Assembly: GCA_013817065.1 (NCBI GenBank)
Contig: JACDDJ010000006.1
Coordinates: 1-21,123, forward strand
Direction of reading: 5' to 3'
Source: Acidobacteriota bacterium
GTDB lineage: Bacteria > Acidobacteriota > Vicinamibacteria > Vicinamibacterales > 2-12-FULL-66-21
Length of the DNA: 21,123 bases
In this document: piece by piece, positions 1 through 7,671 of the stretch
Layout of the letters: every line of letters starts with the position of its first letter
Numbering within the stretch: position 1 is the first letter of the stretch
Position numbers and translations under genes: made by a program
Notes under the pieces: model-generated
What the model saw: only the letters and a program-made list of their open reading frames with translations
Database searches by the model: none
Told to the model about the DNA's origin: nothing

Positions 1-534
1 GCGCCGAACACGTTCCCGACGCTCGCGAAGACTTCGGCGAATTATGCCAACTCGCAGCTGATCAAGATGGAAGCGATCGTCGATGGCTACAGCGAGGGGA
101 TCGCGCTCGACACGTTCGGCTACCTCAGTGAAGGCAGCGGTCAGAACCTGTTCGTCGTCCGCGAAGGCTGCATTTACACGCCGCCACTCACCGCCTCGAT
201 CCTGCCAGGCATCACCCGCAACAGCGTCGTCACCATCGCCCGTGATCTCGGCTACAAGGTGCGCGAGGAAATGCTCCCTCGCGAACTGCTCTACATCTGC
301 GATGAGGCGTTCTTCGCCGGCACCGCCGTTGAGATCACGCCAATCCGTTCGGTCGACAAGGTCCAGATCGGATCCGGCGCGCGCGGCCCGATCACCGAGG
401 CGCTTCAGCAGGAGTTCTTCAACATCATCAAGGGCGAGATTCCCGATCGCCACAACTGGCTGACCTACGTCTACCCGGGTGAGCCGCTCCAACCGGTTGG
501 CGCCGGTTCGTCCACGAGCAGCGCCCGAGGTTGA
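1..534 (+). CDS. ilvE: Branched-chain amino acid aminotransferase, C-terminal part (5' end outside window)
   Basis: PLP enzyme of fold type IV that makes or degrades leucine, isoleucine and valine by transferring the amino group between glutamate and the branched-chain 2-oxo acids; cytosolic. The reading frame is open from base 1, so the N-terminal half with the PLP lysine is missing. Visible family landmarks in order are TSANYANSQ near the left edge, EGSGQNLFVV (cofactor and substrate pocket), LPGITRNSVV and FFAGTAVEITPI. All are typical of the C-terminal domain of IlvE. The last 15 or so residues (poor Ser/Ala/Gly tail) are unconserved. The gene ends just before a strong intrinsic terminator, so it closes its transcription unit. 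D-amino-acid transaminase or aminodeoxychorismate lyase are the alternatives within the fold; the GTAVEITPI and tail pattern favour IlvE. Confidence 0.93.
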   Translation, partial: APNTFPTLAKTSANYANSQLIKMEAIVDGYSEGIALDTFGYLSEGSGQNLFVVREGCIYTPPLTASILPGITRNSVVTIARDLGYKVREEMLPRELLYICDEAFFAGTAVEITPIRSVDKVQIGSGARGPITEALQQEFFNIIKGEIPDRHNWLTYVYPGEPLQPVGAGSSTSSARG

Positions 535-542
535 TCGCCGCT

Positions 543-573
543 GGGCAGCCCTGACGGGCTGCCCATTTTCTTT
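543..573 (+). terminator. Intrinsic terminator after ilvE
   Basis: A perfect 9-bp GC-rich stem, GGGCAGCCC and GGGCTGCCC, with a TGAC loop is followed by ATTTTCTTT. It begins 8 bases after the ilvE stop and its T-tract ends 6 bases before the pilT start codon. This is the clearest rho-independent terminator in the window. Confidence 0.9.
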
Positions 574-579
574 GTACAG

Positions 580-1731
580 ATGCACATCAACGAGCTTCTT
601 CAGATCGCCGTAGCGGCCGGGGCCTCCGACCTGCACCTCAAGGTCGGCAGCTATCCGATGATGCGCGTCAGCGGCACGCTCGTGGTCGCAAGCGAAGAGA
701 AACGACTCGAGCGCGCCGACACCGAGGCCTTCGCCCAGTCGCTCTTCACGCCGGACCTGGCCGAGAAGTTCAAGGCATCCCAGGAAGTCGACCTGGCCTA
801 CAGCGTCCAGGGGCTGGGCCGCTTCCGTTGCAACGCCTTCCAGCAGCGCGGCACGGTAGGCCTGGTCATGCGCGTTATCCCGACCCGAATCGCGTCCATC
901 GACGAGCTTGGCCTGCCGAGCGTCCTCAAGCACATCGCCACCGAGGAACGCGGTCTGGTGCTGGTCACCGGAACCACGGGAAGCGGCAAGAGCACCACGC
1001 TCGCCGCGCTCATCGATCACATCAACTCGACCCGCTCGACGCACATCATGACGATCGAGGACCCGATCGAGTACCTGCACCGGGACCACCACTCGATCGT
1101 CAACCAGCGCGAGATCAACGTCGACACGCGCTCGTTCTCACACGCGCTGCGCAGCGCCCTGCGACAGGATCCGGACGTTATCCTCGTCGGTGAGATGCGC
1201 GATCACGAGACCGTCGAAACGGCGTTACTCGCCGCCGAGACCGGCCATCTCGTGTTCTCGACGCTGCACACGCTCGATGCCACCGAGACGATCAACCGCA
1301 TCATCGCGGTGTTCCCTCCTCACCAGCAGCGGCAGGTCAGGATCCAGCTCGCCAGCGTACTGAAGGCGGCGATCTCGCAGCGCCTCATGCCCCGCGCGGA
1401 CGGCGTCGGCCGGGTGCCGGCAGTCGAGGTCATGGTCACCACTGCCTTCATCCGCGACTGCATCGTCGACAAGGACAAAACGTCGCAGATCCACGGCGCG
1501 ATTGCCGCCGGTACTTCTCAGTACGGCATGCAGACCTTCGATCAGTCGATCTTCAGCCTCTACCAGCAGGGGCTGGTCACGCTCGAGGAAGCGATGCGGT
1601 GGGCGTCGAACGTCGACGAGTTCAAGCTGAAGGTCCAGGGGATCTCCACCACCGCGGACCTGGCGCGCGACACCATGGCCCGCAGCACCCGCCCCGGTGG
1701 CACGCCAGAGATCACCCGCTTCGGGTCGTGA
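580..1731 (+). CDS. pilT: Type IV pilus twitching ATPase PilT (retraction motor)
   Basis: Hexameric secretion-type ATPase at the cytoplasmic base of the type IV pilus that drives pilin depolymerisation and retraction. In the 383-residue product: N-terminal ASDLHL PAS-like segment (15-20), Walker A GTTGSGKST (131-139), Asp box around IEDPIEY (159-165), Walker B ILVGEMRD (201-208) and His box TGHLVFSTLHT (221-231). The C-terminal part carries GMQTFDQS and a tail resembling both PilT and PilU, so the PilU paralogue cannot be excluded. The ATG at 580 is chosen because the family starts a few residues before ASDLHL. There is no Shine-Dalgarno and the ilvE terminator sits immediately upstream, so its promoter is unclear. 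No other pilus gene is in the window. Its stop overlaps a possible GTG start of recX. Confidence 0.93.
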   Translation: MHINELLQIAVAAGASDLHLKVGSYPMMRVSGTLVVASEEKRLERADTEAFAQSLFTPDLAEKFKASQEVDLAYSVQGLGRFRCNAFQQRGTVGLVMRVIPTRIASIDELGLPSVLKHIATEERGLVLVTGTTGSGKSTTLAALIDHINSTRSTHIMTIEDPIEYLHRDHHSIVNQREINVDTRSFSHALRSALRQDPDVILVGEMRDHETVETALLAAETGHLVFSTLHTLDATETINRIIAVFPPHQQRQVRIQLASVLKAAISQRLMPRADGVGRVPAVEVMVTTAFIRDCIVDKDKTSQIHGAIAAGTSQYGMQTFDQSIFSLYQQGLVTLEEAMRWASNVDEFKLKVQGISTTADLARDTMARSTRPGGTPEITRFGS

Positions 1732-1742
1732 CGACGGGCACG

Positions 1743-2210
1743 ATGTCGGCCTACATCGACGGTCTCAAGCTGCTCGGACGACGGGAGCTGTCGGTGAGGC
1801 AGTTGCGCGCGCGGCTGATCGATCGCGAACACTCGCCGGAAGACGCCGACGAAGCAGCCACCAGGCTGCTCGAGAACGGCGCCCTCGACGACGGCCGCGT
1901 CGCCCGCGCCTATGCGCGCACCGCTGCGAAGGTGAAAGGGCGTGGACGGTTGCGCGTCGCCCGCGAGCTGCAGGCCCTGGGGATCGCCAGGGACATCATC
2001 GCTGAAGCGGTCGCCGAAGTCTTTGGTGACCTGGACGAACGTGCCCTGATCGACCGCGCCATCCAGAAAAAGCTGCGCGGCGGACAGAAGCCGTCCACCA
2101 TGCAGGAACGCGCTCGCCTCTATCAGTTCCTGATGCGGCAGGGCTTCACGCCGGCGGCCGTGTCCGCTGCCTTGAGACGCATCGGTGCGGCGCCGGCCGG
2201 CGACGAATAG
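1743..2210 (+). CDS. recX: RecA-modulating regulatory protein RecX
   Basis: RecX binds RecA filaments and limits recombinase and co-protease activity. The 155-residue product is helical with the three repeated three-helix units of the family: LLGRRELSVRQLRARL (first), DDGRVARAYARTAAKVKGRG with ARELQALGI (second), and ARLYQFLMRQGFTPAAVSAALRR (third). The length matches typical RecX. ATG at 1743 is taken as start. A GTG at 1728, overlapping the pilT stop as GTGA, would add five residues and couple translation to pilT; neither start has a clear ribosome site. recA is not adjacent, but recX followed by alaS is a widely seen neighbourhood. Function by family similarity only. Confidence 0.88.
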   Translation: MSAYIDGLKLLGRRELSVRQLRARLIDREHSPEDADEAATRLLENGALDDGRVARAYARTAAKVKGRGRLRVARELQALGIARDIIAEAVAEVFGDLDERALIDRAIQKKLRGGQKPSTMQERARLYQFLMRQGFTPAAVSAALRRIGAAPAGDE

Positions 2211-2218
2211 GGCCGCAG

Positions 2219-2224
2219 TAGAAT
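2219..2224 (+). promoter_or_regulatory. Candidate -10 element of alaS
   Basis: TAGAAT matches the sigma-70 -10 consensus at 5 of 6 positions and lies 6 bases before the alaS ATG, inside the 20-base gap after recX. No good -35 is visible at 16-18 bases upstream. If used, the transcript would begin at or within a few bases of the ATG. Confidence 0.45.
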
Positions 2225-2230
2225 AGCCGG

Positions 2231-4936
2231 ATGCGTTCCCGAGACATTCGGAGCAGTTTTCTCGAGTACTTCCGCCAGAAGGGACACACCGTCGTCCCGA
2301 GCTCACCGCTTGTGCCGCACGAGGATCCGACCCTGCTCTTCACGAACGCGGGCATGAACCAGTTCAAGGACGTGTTCCTCGGCCGGGAATCACGCGGCTA
2401 CTCGCGGGCCGCCACGTCACAGAAGTGCATGCGGGTCAGCGGCAAGCACAACGATCTCGACAACGTCGGGCCGTCGCTGCGGCATCACACCTTCTTCGAG
2501 ATGCTCGGGAACTTCTCCTTCGGGGACTACTTCAAGCAGGACGCGATTCCGTTGGCGTGGACGCTGCTCACCGACGTTTGGAAGATGGATCCGGACCGAC
2601 TCTTCCCCACCATCTTCAAGGGTGAAGCCGGCATTCCGCGCGATGACGAAGCGTATGACGCGTGGCTGAAGCTGGTGCCTGCCGATCGAATCGGCGAGCT
2701 GGGCGCTGCCGACAACTTCTGGCAGATGGGTGAGACTGGTCCCTGCGGACGCTGTTCGGAGATTTACTTCTTCCGCGGTGGCGATCTGCCGTGCGACGCC
2801 GAGAAGCTCGGCAAAGCGTGCACCGGAATCGACTGCAGCTGTGACCGCTACATCGAAGTCTGGAACAACGTGTTCATGGAGTTCGATCGCCAGGCCGACG
2901 GCACGCTCAATCCCCTGCCCGCCTGTTCCATCGATACCGGGATGGGCCTCGAGCGTGCCACCGCCGTCATCCAGGGAAAGCTCTCGAACTACGACACGGA
3001 CCTTTTCGGTCCCATCCTCGACGCCATCGGCGAACGCGCGGGACGGAAGTACACGGCGTCGATCGACGACCCATCGGACGTCTCGATGCGCGTGATCGCG
3101 GACCATATTCGCGCGATGACGTTCCTGATCAACGACGGCGTCAATCCGTCCAACGAATGGCGCGGCTATGTTCTGCGGAAGATCATGCGCCGGGCGATGC
3201 GCCACGGTAAGAAGCTCGGCTTCACCGAACCGGTACTGCACACGCTCGTCAACGTCGTCGTCGAGGAAATGGGCGACGCGTATCCGGACCTGCGGGCGAA
3301 CCGCGAAACGATCATCCGGGTCGTCCGCAGTGAAGAGGAGCGGTTTGACGCCGTTTTGACCTCGGGGCTTCCCCGCATCGAAGAGGTCCTGGACCGCGCC
3401 GAGGCGGGCAACAAGGTCGTTCCTGGCGACGACGCCTTCCGGCTCTACGACTCTCTGGGTGTGCCCTACGACTTCATGGAAGACCTCGCCAGTCAGCGGG
3501 GCCTGACGATTGACCGCGCCGGCTACGACTCGGCGATGGAAGGGCAACGCGTCAAAGCGCGCGCGGGCAGTTCCTTCAAGGGCGGCGCGAAGGGGCTGAC
3601 CTTCGCGGCCGATCCTGACATGGAGCGGACGTTCGAAGCGACGGGCGATCAGTTTGCGGGTTACCAAGCAACCAGCGTCGTCGGCGTGCCCGTGCTGGCG
3701 ATCTTCGATGAAGACGGCGAGCCAACGCCGCAGCTGGCCACCGGAGCGCGCGGGTTCGTAGCACTGGCGAGGACCCCGTTCTATGTTGAGTCAGGCGGCC
3801 AGGTTTCCGACGCCGGGCAGCTCCTAGGTGCGTCTTCCGTAGCGGTGGTCGAGCGGATGGTCAAGCAGGGATCCAATCGTCCGCGCCTGCACCACGTCCG
3901 CATCGAGCAGGGTGTCCTCGCGACCGGCGACATCGTGACCGCCGAGGTCACCGACGCAGTACGGGATGCGACGCGACGCAACCACACCGCGACTCACCTG
4001 CTGCACGCGGCGTTGCGCGAGGTCCTCGGCGGACACGTGAAGCAAGCCGGATCCCTGGTCGCGCCGGATCGCCTCCGCTTCGATTTCGTCCACTTCTCGG
4101 CGGTCTCGCGCCAGGAGCTCGACCAGATCGAGAGGATCGTCAACGACCAGATCGTCCGCAATACTCCGGTCAACACGGAGGTGCGATCCACCGAAGAGGC
4201 GATGGCGGCGGGAGCGATGGCGCTGTTCGGCGAGAAGTACGGCGACCGCGTCCGCGTCGTGAGCATCTCAGGCTTCAGCATGGAGCTGTGTGGTGGAACG
4301 CACGTGCGCGCAACTGGCGACATCGGCCCCTTCGTCATCGCCGAGGAGAGCGGCGTGGCGGCCGGCGTCCGCCGCATCGAGGCGTTCACCGGCACCGGGG
4401 CGTTGATGTGGATGCAGGAACAGCGTGACGCGCTGACGCGGGTCGTTGGTGCACTCGGGACAGCACCGGCGCAGGCGGTGGATGCCATCCAGAAGTTGCA
4501 GGGCGACACGAGGCGACTGTCGCGAGAAGTCGAGCAGCTGAAGATGAAGGTGGCGCTCTCTGGCGGCGGAGCCTCGACGGACCAGGCGGACGAGACCCAG
4601 GACGTCGACGGCGTGAAGCTGATCACCCGACGCGTGTCCGGGCTCGAGAAGGCCGCACTCAGGAACCTGTCCGATACGCTACGCGATCGGCTGGGTAGCG
4701 GCGTGATCGTGATCGCCTCGGATCACGAGGGCAAGGTCTCGCTCGTCGTTTCGGTGTCCAAGGACCTCACCTCCCGGGTGAAGGCCGGCAGTCTCGTGAA
4801 GGAGCTCGCGCCCATTGTCGGGGGCGGTGGCGGCGGGCGGCCAGACCTGGCGGAAGCAGGCGGCAGGGAGCCAGAAAACATTGAGGAACTGCTCAAGGCC
4901 GCGCCGCAGATTTTGCGTACTACGCTCTCGGCCTGA
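2231..4936 (+). CDS. alaS: Alanine--tRNA ligase
   Basis: Charges tRNA-Ala with alanine and hydrolyses mischarged Ser- and Gly-tRNA-Ala. The 901-residue product is full length. Class II catalytic core: FTNAGMNQFKD motif near 37-47, ETGPCGRCSE motif, and DTGMGLERATAV motif 3. A Cys-rich insertion (CTGIDCSC) sits before the EVWNNVF segment, as in many bacterial AlaRS. Editing domain zinc ligands are visible: HTATH with His585 and His589, and CGGTH with Cys687 and His691. The C-Ala domain has a GGGGGGRPDLAEAGG glycine-rich motif near the end. ATG at 2231 agrees with the family N-terminus (RSSFLEYF). No Shine-Dalgarno is seen; a -10-like TAGAAT 6 bases upstream suggests a leaderless message. Last gene of the pilT-recX-alaS run; 165 bases without a gene follow. 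Confidence 0.98.
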   Translation: MRSRDIRSSFLEYFRQKGHTVVPSSPLVPHEDPTLLFTNAGMNQFKDVFLGRESRGYSRAATSQKCMRVSGKHNDLDNVGPSLRHHTFFEMLGNFSFGDYFKQDAIPLAWTLLTDVWKMDPDRLFPTIFKGEAGIPRDDEAYDAWLKLVPADRIGELGAADNFWQMGETGPCGRCSEIYFFRGGDLPCDAEKLGKACTGIDCSCDRYIEVWNNVFMEFDRQADGTLNPLPACSIDTGMGLERATAVIQGKLSNYDTDLFGPILDAIGERAGRKYTASIDDPSDVSMRVIADHIRAMTFLINDGVNPSNEWRGYVLRKIMRRAMRHGKKLGFTEPVLHTLVNVVVEEMGDAYPDLRANRETIIRVVRSEEERFDAVLTSGLPRIEEVLDRAEAGNKVVPGDDAFRLYDSLGVPYDFMEDLASQRGLTIDRAGYDSAMEGQRVKARAGSSFKGGAKGLTFAADPDMERTFEATGDQFAGYQATSVVGVPVLAIFDEDGEPTPQLATGARGFVALARTPFYVESGGQVSDAGQLLGASSVAVVERMVKQGSNRPRLHHVRIEQGVLATGDIVTAEVTDAVRDATRRNHTATHLLHAALREVLGGHVKQAGSLVAPDRLRFDFVHFSAVSRQELDQIERIVNDQIVRNTPVNTEVRSTEEAMAAGAMALFGEKYGDRVRVVSISGFSMELCGGTHVRATGDIGPFVIAEESGVAAGVRRIEAFTGTGALMWMQEQRDALTRVVGALGTAPAQAVDAIQKLQGDTRRLSREVEQLKMKVALSGGGASTDQADETQDVDGVKLITRRVSGLEKAALRNLSDTLRDRLGSGVIVIASDHEGKVSLVVSVSKDLTSRVKAGSLVKELAPIVGGGGGGRPDLAEAGGREPENIEELLKAAPQILRTTLSA

Positions 4937-5101
4937 TCACCAAACCTGAAATCCCGCCTACAGATCTGGCACCCACATAGGCCTTTTCCGCCCGTAAGTT
5001 GTTGACAGCGGAAGGGCACTCCCCTTGCCTTGGCAGAGCGTCAGCAGTCCCCGTGTTCCGGCCCTAACCCGGTTCCACTGAACTGCCGATCTCTACCATA
5101 G
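4937..5101. other. Intergenic gap alaS to lytic transglycosylase
   Basis: No gene or convincing terminator. A perfect TTGACA lies at 5002-5007, but the hexamer 17 bases on (TTGCCT) is a poor -10. The gap holds single copies of GGCACCC, CGTAAGT and GGCACT, words that also make up the 22-23 nt repeats at 5788 and 20361, but here out of register; they may be decayed remains or chance. Confidence 0.4.
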
Positions 5102-5779
5102 ATGAGCTCAAGACTCACTCGACAGCTCGTGCTGGCGGCTCTGCTCTGCGCCGGCCTGCCAGTCGCTGCGGACGCCCAAATCTACTCCTGGCGCGACGTG
5201 GACGGGAGCCTTGTACTCTCGAGCACGGCGCGGACTGGCGCCGCGGTCCAAACCTATTCAGTAGCGAACGCACCGGCCAGCATCCGAACCACCCGCCCTC
5301 TGAGCCGTCGCGCCCAGGAGTTCGAGCCTTTCATCGTCCGGCACGCATCCGCCAACGATGTGCGGCCCGACCTGGTCCGTGCCGTCATCCAGGCCGAATC
5401 CGCCTTCAACCCGCACGCGCGCTCCCACAAAGGCGCGATGGGACTGATGCAGCTGATGCCCGCCACCGCGGCGGAGCTGGGCGTCACCGACCCGTACGAT
5501 CCGAATCAGAACATCCGTGGCGGGGTGACTTACCTGAAGACCCTGCTCCTCAAGTACTCGCACAACGAGGAGCTCGCCCTCGCTGCGTACAACGCCGGCC
5601 CCGGCGCAGTCGCGAAGTACGGCACCGTCCCGCCCTACCGGGAGACCCGCGACTATATCGCGCGTATCAAGAATACCGCCGGTCCGTCGAAGCCGACACC
5701 AAGGCCCGTGCAGCGGAGCGTAGAGGTCGTCGGTGGACGCGAGGTCACCGTCTTCTCGAACAAGCCGGAACGTCGATAA
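5102..5779 (+). CDS. Secreted lytic transglycosylase with SLT domain
   Basis: Cleaves the MurNAc-GlcNAc glycan backbone of peptidoglycan with formation of 1,6-anhydroMurNAc; probably periplasmic. The 225-residue product starts with a Sec signal peptide (basic start, hydrophobic LVLAALLCAGLPVA, likely cleavage ADA before Q26). Next comes a short DUF4124-like segment (IYSWRDVDGSLVLSS, 27-41). The SLT domain follows: catalytic Glu99 in ESAFNPHA, GAMGLMQLMPATA (111-123), and AYNAGPGAV (162-170). The C-terminal 35 residues are basic and Pro-rich. ATG at 5102 is the only start that keeps the signal peptide; no ribosome site is visible. A role in pilus or secretion assembly is possible given pilT upstream, but ordinary wall turnover is as likely. 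Confidence 0.93.
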   Translation: MSSRLTRQLVLAALLCAGLPVAADAQIYSWRDVDGSLVLSSTARTGAAVQTYSVANAPASIRTTRPLSRRAQEFEPFIVRHASANDVRPDLVRAVIQAESAFNPHARSHKGAMGLMQLMPATAAELGVTDPYDPNQNIRGGVTYLKTLLLKYSHNEELALAAYNAGPGAVAKYGTVPPYRETRDYIARIKNTAGPSKPTPRPVQRSVEVVGGREVTVFSNKPERR

Positions 5780-5786
5780 GGCCTCC

Positions 5787-5800
5787 GGCACCTTGGTGCC
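5787..5800 (+). other. Short hairpin after the lytic transglycosylase
   Basis: GGCACC, TT, GGTGCC forms a tight stem 7 bases after the stop codon. No T-tract follows, so it is not a standard terminator; it overlaps the first unit of the repeat array. Confidence 0.4.
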
Positions 5801-5921
5801 CCGGCACTCTCGCACCCTCAAACACGTTCCCCGGCACTCAGAACGTAAGTTCTCCGCACCCTCAGCCTGAGTTCGCCCGCACCCTTCGCGTAAGTCCCCG
5901 GTCCTCTCGGCGCGCTCCGCG
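5788..5921 (+). repeat. 22-23 nt direct-repeat array, copy B (5-6 units)
   Basis: Units begin with GCAC at 5788, 5812, 5834, 5856 and 5879, with a degenerate GTCC unit at 5901. Spacings are 24, 22, 22, 23 and 22. Unit consensus on this strand is about GCACCCTCNGCGTAAGTCC followed by two to four C or G. It is the same unit as the array at 20361-20610 in reverse complement. The array fills the gap between the transglycosylase stop and the -10 of the S4 gene. There are no unique spacers, so it is not CRISPR. Confidence 0.8.
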
Positions 5922-5926
5922 ACGAA

Positions 5927-5932
5927 TAAAAT
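5927..5932 (+). promoter_or_regulatory. Candidate -10 element of the S4-domain gene
   Basis: TAAAAT (5 of 6 to consensus) in the only AT-rich patch of this gap, 6 bases before the GTG at 5939. The -35 region would fall inside the last repeat unit. A transcript from here would be leaderless or nearly so. Confidence 0.45.
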
Positions 5933-5938
5933 AAGTGG

Positions 5939-6325
5939 GTGCGCCTGGACCTGTGGCTCGACGTGACCTGCCTCTATCGAACCCGATCGGAGGCTCAGAA
6001 GGCCATCCGCGGCGGCAAGGTCGAGGTGAACCGGCAAAGCGGCAAGCCGCACCGCGAGCTCAAGGAAGGCGACGAGATCAAGCTGACCCGTCCGCTCGGC
6101 CGCAAGCAGAAGGTCGTAGTCCGGGGCTTCTCGGAGCATCACATCCCCAAGGCCGACGCCAGGAAGCTCTACGAGGACATCACACCGCAGCCAACCCCGG
6201 AAGAGGCCGAAATGCTGCGAATGGCCCGGCTGGCCCGTCCGTTTGTCCGGGCAGCCAATGCCGGGTCACCCGACAAGCGGGAACGGCGGGAATTGCGCCG
6301 AATGAAGGAGGGTCGCCAGAAGTGA
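5939..6325 (+). CDS. S4-domain RNA-binding protein (Hsp15-like)
   Basis: Small basic RNA-binding protein. The N-terminal 50 residues form an S4 fold: RLDLWLDVTCLYRTRSEAQKAIRGGKVEVNRQ, then KEGDEIKL. This resembles Hsp15/HslR, which binds 50S subunits carrying stalled nascent chains. The C-terminal part (residues 60-128) is charged and lysine/arginine-rich, as in that family. The start is GTG at 5939; a second GTG at 5935 is in another frame. Length is 128 residues. It lies directly before rpsT, whose promoter begins 5 bases after this stop. An exact ribosome role is inference; a tRNA- or rRNA-binding quality-control factor is the likely class. Confidence 0.85.
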   Translation: MRLDLWLDVTCLYRTRSEAQKAIRGGKVEVNRQSGKPHRELKEGDEIKLTRPLGRKQKVVVRGFSEHHIPKADARKLYEDITPQPTPEEAEMLRMARLARPFVRAANAGSPDKRERRELRRMKEGRQK

Positions 6326-6329
6326 CCCG

Positions 6330-6338
6330 TGCTATAAT
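6330..6338 (+). promoter_or_regulatory. Extended -10 promoter of rpsT
   Basis: TGCTATAAT is a perfect extended -10 (TGn plus TATAAT), 27 bases before the rpsT start. No strong -35 is visible, as expected for an extended -10 promoter. The expected start of transcription near 6345 gives a leader of about 20 bases containing a GAGG ribosome site. Confidence 0.8.
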
Positions 6339-6365
6339 CGCTTTTTTCTCTGAGGATTTAGATCA

Positions 6366-6644
6366 TTGGCCAGCCACGCCTCCGCGCTGAAAGCGCATCG
6401 CCAGAACATCGTCCGCCGCGAGCGGAACCGCAACATGCGTACGCGCCTTCGCGGCGCCCTCCGCACCATCCGCACTGCTATTGACGCCGGCGATCCGGCC
6501 CAGATGACGGAAGCGCTTCGGAACACGGTTTCGCTCGTCGACAAGATGGCAGCGAAGGGTGTGATCCACAGGAATGCCGCGAGTCGCTATAAGGCGCGCC
6601 TCGCGAGCCGGGTCAGCAAGAAGACAGCATCAGCGGCGGCCTAG
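6366..6644 (+). CDS. rpsT: 30S ribosomal protein S20
   Basis: Primary 16S rRNA-binding protein of the small subunit. The 92-residue product has the S20 pattern: ASHASALKAHRQN at the N-terminus, RRERNRNMRTRLRGALRTIR, then GVIHRNAASRYKARLASRV. The start is TTG at 6366; no in-frame ATG fits the family N-terminus. GAGG at 6352-6355 lies 10 bases upstream. The S20 gene of Escherichia coli also starts with UUG, where it matters for autoregulation, so a similar control is possible here. The gene converges with holA; only 22 bases separate the two stop codons and no terminator is visible. Confidence 0.96.
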   Translation: MASHASALKAHRQNIVRRERNRNMRTRLRGALRTIRTAIDAGDPAQMTEALRNTVSLVDKMAAKGVIHRNAASRYKARLASRVSKKTASAAA

Positions 6645-6666
6645 GTCGCACGTTGACGACACCGCG

Positions 6667-7671
6667 CTAGCGGCGACAGAGTTCGACGACCAGCCGCTCG
6701 AGCAGGACGCGCGGATCACCCCCGGAGCTCTTCAAGTCCAGGTCCGTTCGGAATAGCGCTTCGACGGCTGCCGGCACCCTGCGGGGATCGGCAGTCACGA
6801 GTCTCTCCCTGACAAACCACCCCAGCTGACCCAGGATCTGGTACGAGACACCGCCGCCTTCGAGGGCGAGCCCGAGAAGCCTCAAGGCTTCGGCCGTGTT
6901 CCCCTGGGTAATCGCGTTGGTCACGGCCCAGTCGTCCTGCGCGGTCTCTGAGCTGACGACATCGTGCACATCGTCGAGCGTGATCTTCGGCTTCCCCGCC
7001 GTGTAGAGCAGCACGCGATCCAGGTCCGCCCTGAGGCGCGTGATGTCGGTTCCTGCCCTTTCCGCCACGAGCCGTGACGCGGCGGCATCGATCTGCTGCC
7101 CGCCCGCGATCACCGTCTGCTTGACGATCGCTTCGGCGGTGCGGGCGACCTGGCGAAGGTCCACCCTGGCGTCCCGACTCCCCTTCAGTCCATAGCACTC
7201 GACAATGCTGGCGTGCTTCTGGAGAGCCTTGTAGACCTTGCGTTGACGATCGGCATCGGCCGCCACCAGGACAAGCGTGTTACGAGGCTCGGAATTCTTG
7301 AGATAATTCTCGAGCGCCTCGAGGTCGCTGGGCGCCTCTCCATCATCATCGTCCGCATCGACAGCTTCGGCGGGCTTGCCCTTGCGTTTGGGTTTGAGGA
7401 TCCGCTCGGCGTGCAGGACGATCACCACCCGTCGATCGCCCAGCATCGGCAGCGTCTGCGCCGCCTGCGCGATCGTGGATGCCGTCACGCCCTTGTCGGT
7501 CGCGTGCATACGCTGGAGGCAGAAGGCCCGCAGGTCCTCTTCGACCAGTTCCCCCAGTCCATTGGCGAGGTCGTTCATCTGGACCTCGTCGTCGCCGATG
7601 ATCAGGTAGACGGGATCCGGTTTGCCTTGTTCGATCTGCTTGCGAACGACGCCGGGCGTGAGCGCCGGCAT
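6667..7671 (-). CDS. holA: DNA polymerase III subunit delta
   Basis: Delta subunit of the clamp loader, which opens the beta sliding clamp. The 334-residue product has the HolA pattern: PVYLIIGDDEVQMNDL at the N-terminus (clamp-opening domain), an acidic low-complexity insert (VDADDDDGEAPSD, about residues 105-117), LVLVAADADRQRKVYKALQ in the AAA-like region, and the C-terminal collar domain with QDDWAVTNAITQGNTAEALRLL and YQILGQLGWFVRERL. Its ATG overlaps the lptE stop by one base (TAATG), so the two are translationally coupled. lptE-holA after leuS is a recurring arrangement in Gram-negative genomes, which supports both calls. Last gene of the leuS operon. Confidence 0.92.
   Translation of the reverse strand: MPALTPGVVRKQIEQGKPDPVYLIIGDDEVQMNDLANGLGELVEEDLRAFCLQRMHATDKGVTASTIAQAAQTLPMLGDRRVVIVLHAERILKPKRKGKPAEAVDADDDDGEAPSDLEALENYLKNSEPRNTLVLVAADADRQRKVYKALQKHASIVECYGLKGSRDARVDLRQVARTAEAIVKQTVIAGGQQIDAAASRLVAERAGTDITRLRADLDRVLLYTAGKPKITLDDVHDVVSSETAQDDWAVTNAITQGNTAEALRLLGLALEGGGVSYQILGQLGWFVRERLVTADPRRVPAAVEALFRTDLDLKSSGGDPRVLLERLVVELCRR

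Noticed and set aside
2750..2870. Inserted zinc finger in AlaRS
   Set aside because: The Cys-rich insert before the EVWNNVF segment is common in bacterial AlaRS, so it is not unusual.
5002..5030. TTGACA-led promoter before the lytic transglycosylase
   Set aside because: The -35 is perfect, but the hexamer at the right spacing (TTGCCT) is too poor to call a promoter.
6645..6666. Bidirectional terminator between rpsT and holA
   Set aside because: The 22-base gap has no stem with T-tracts on either strand.
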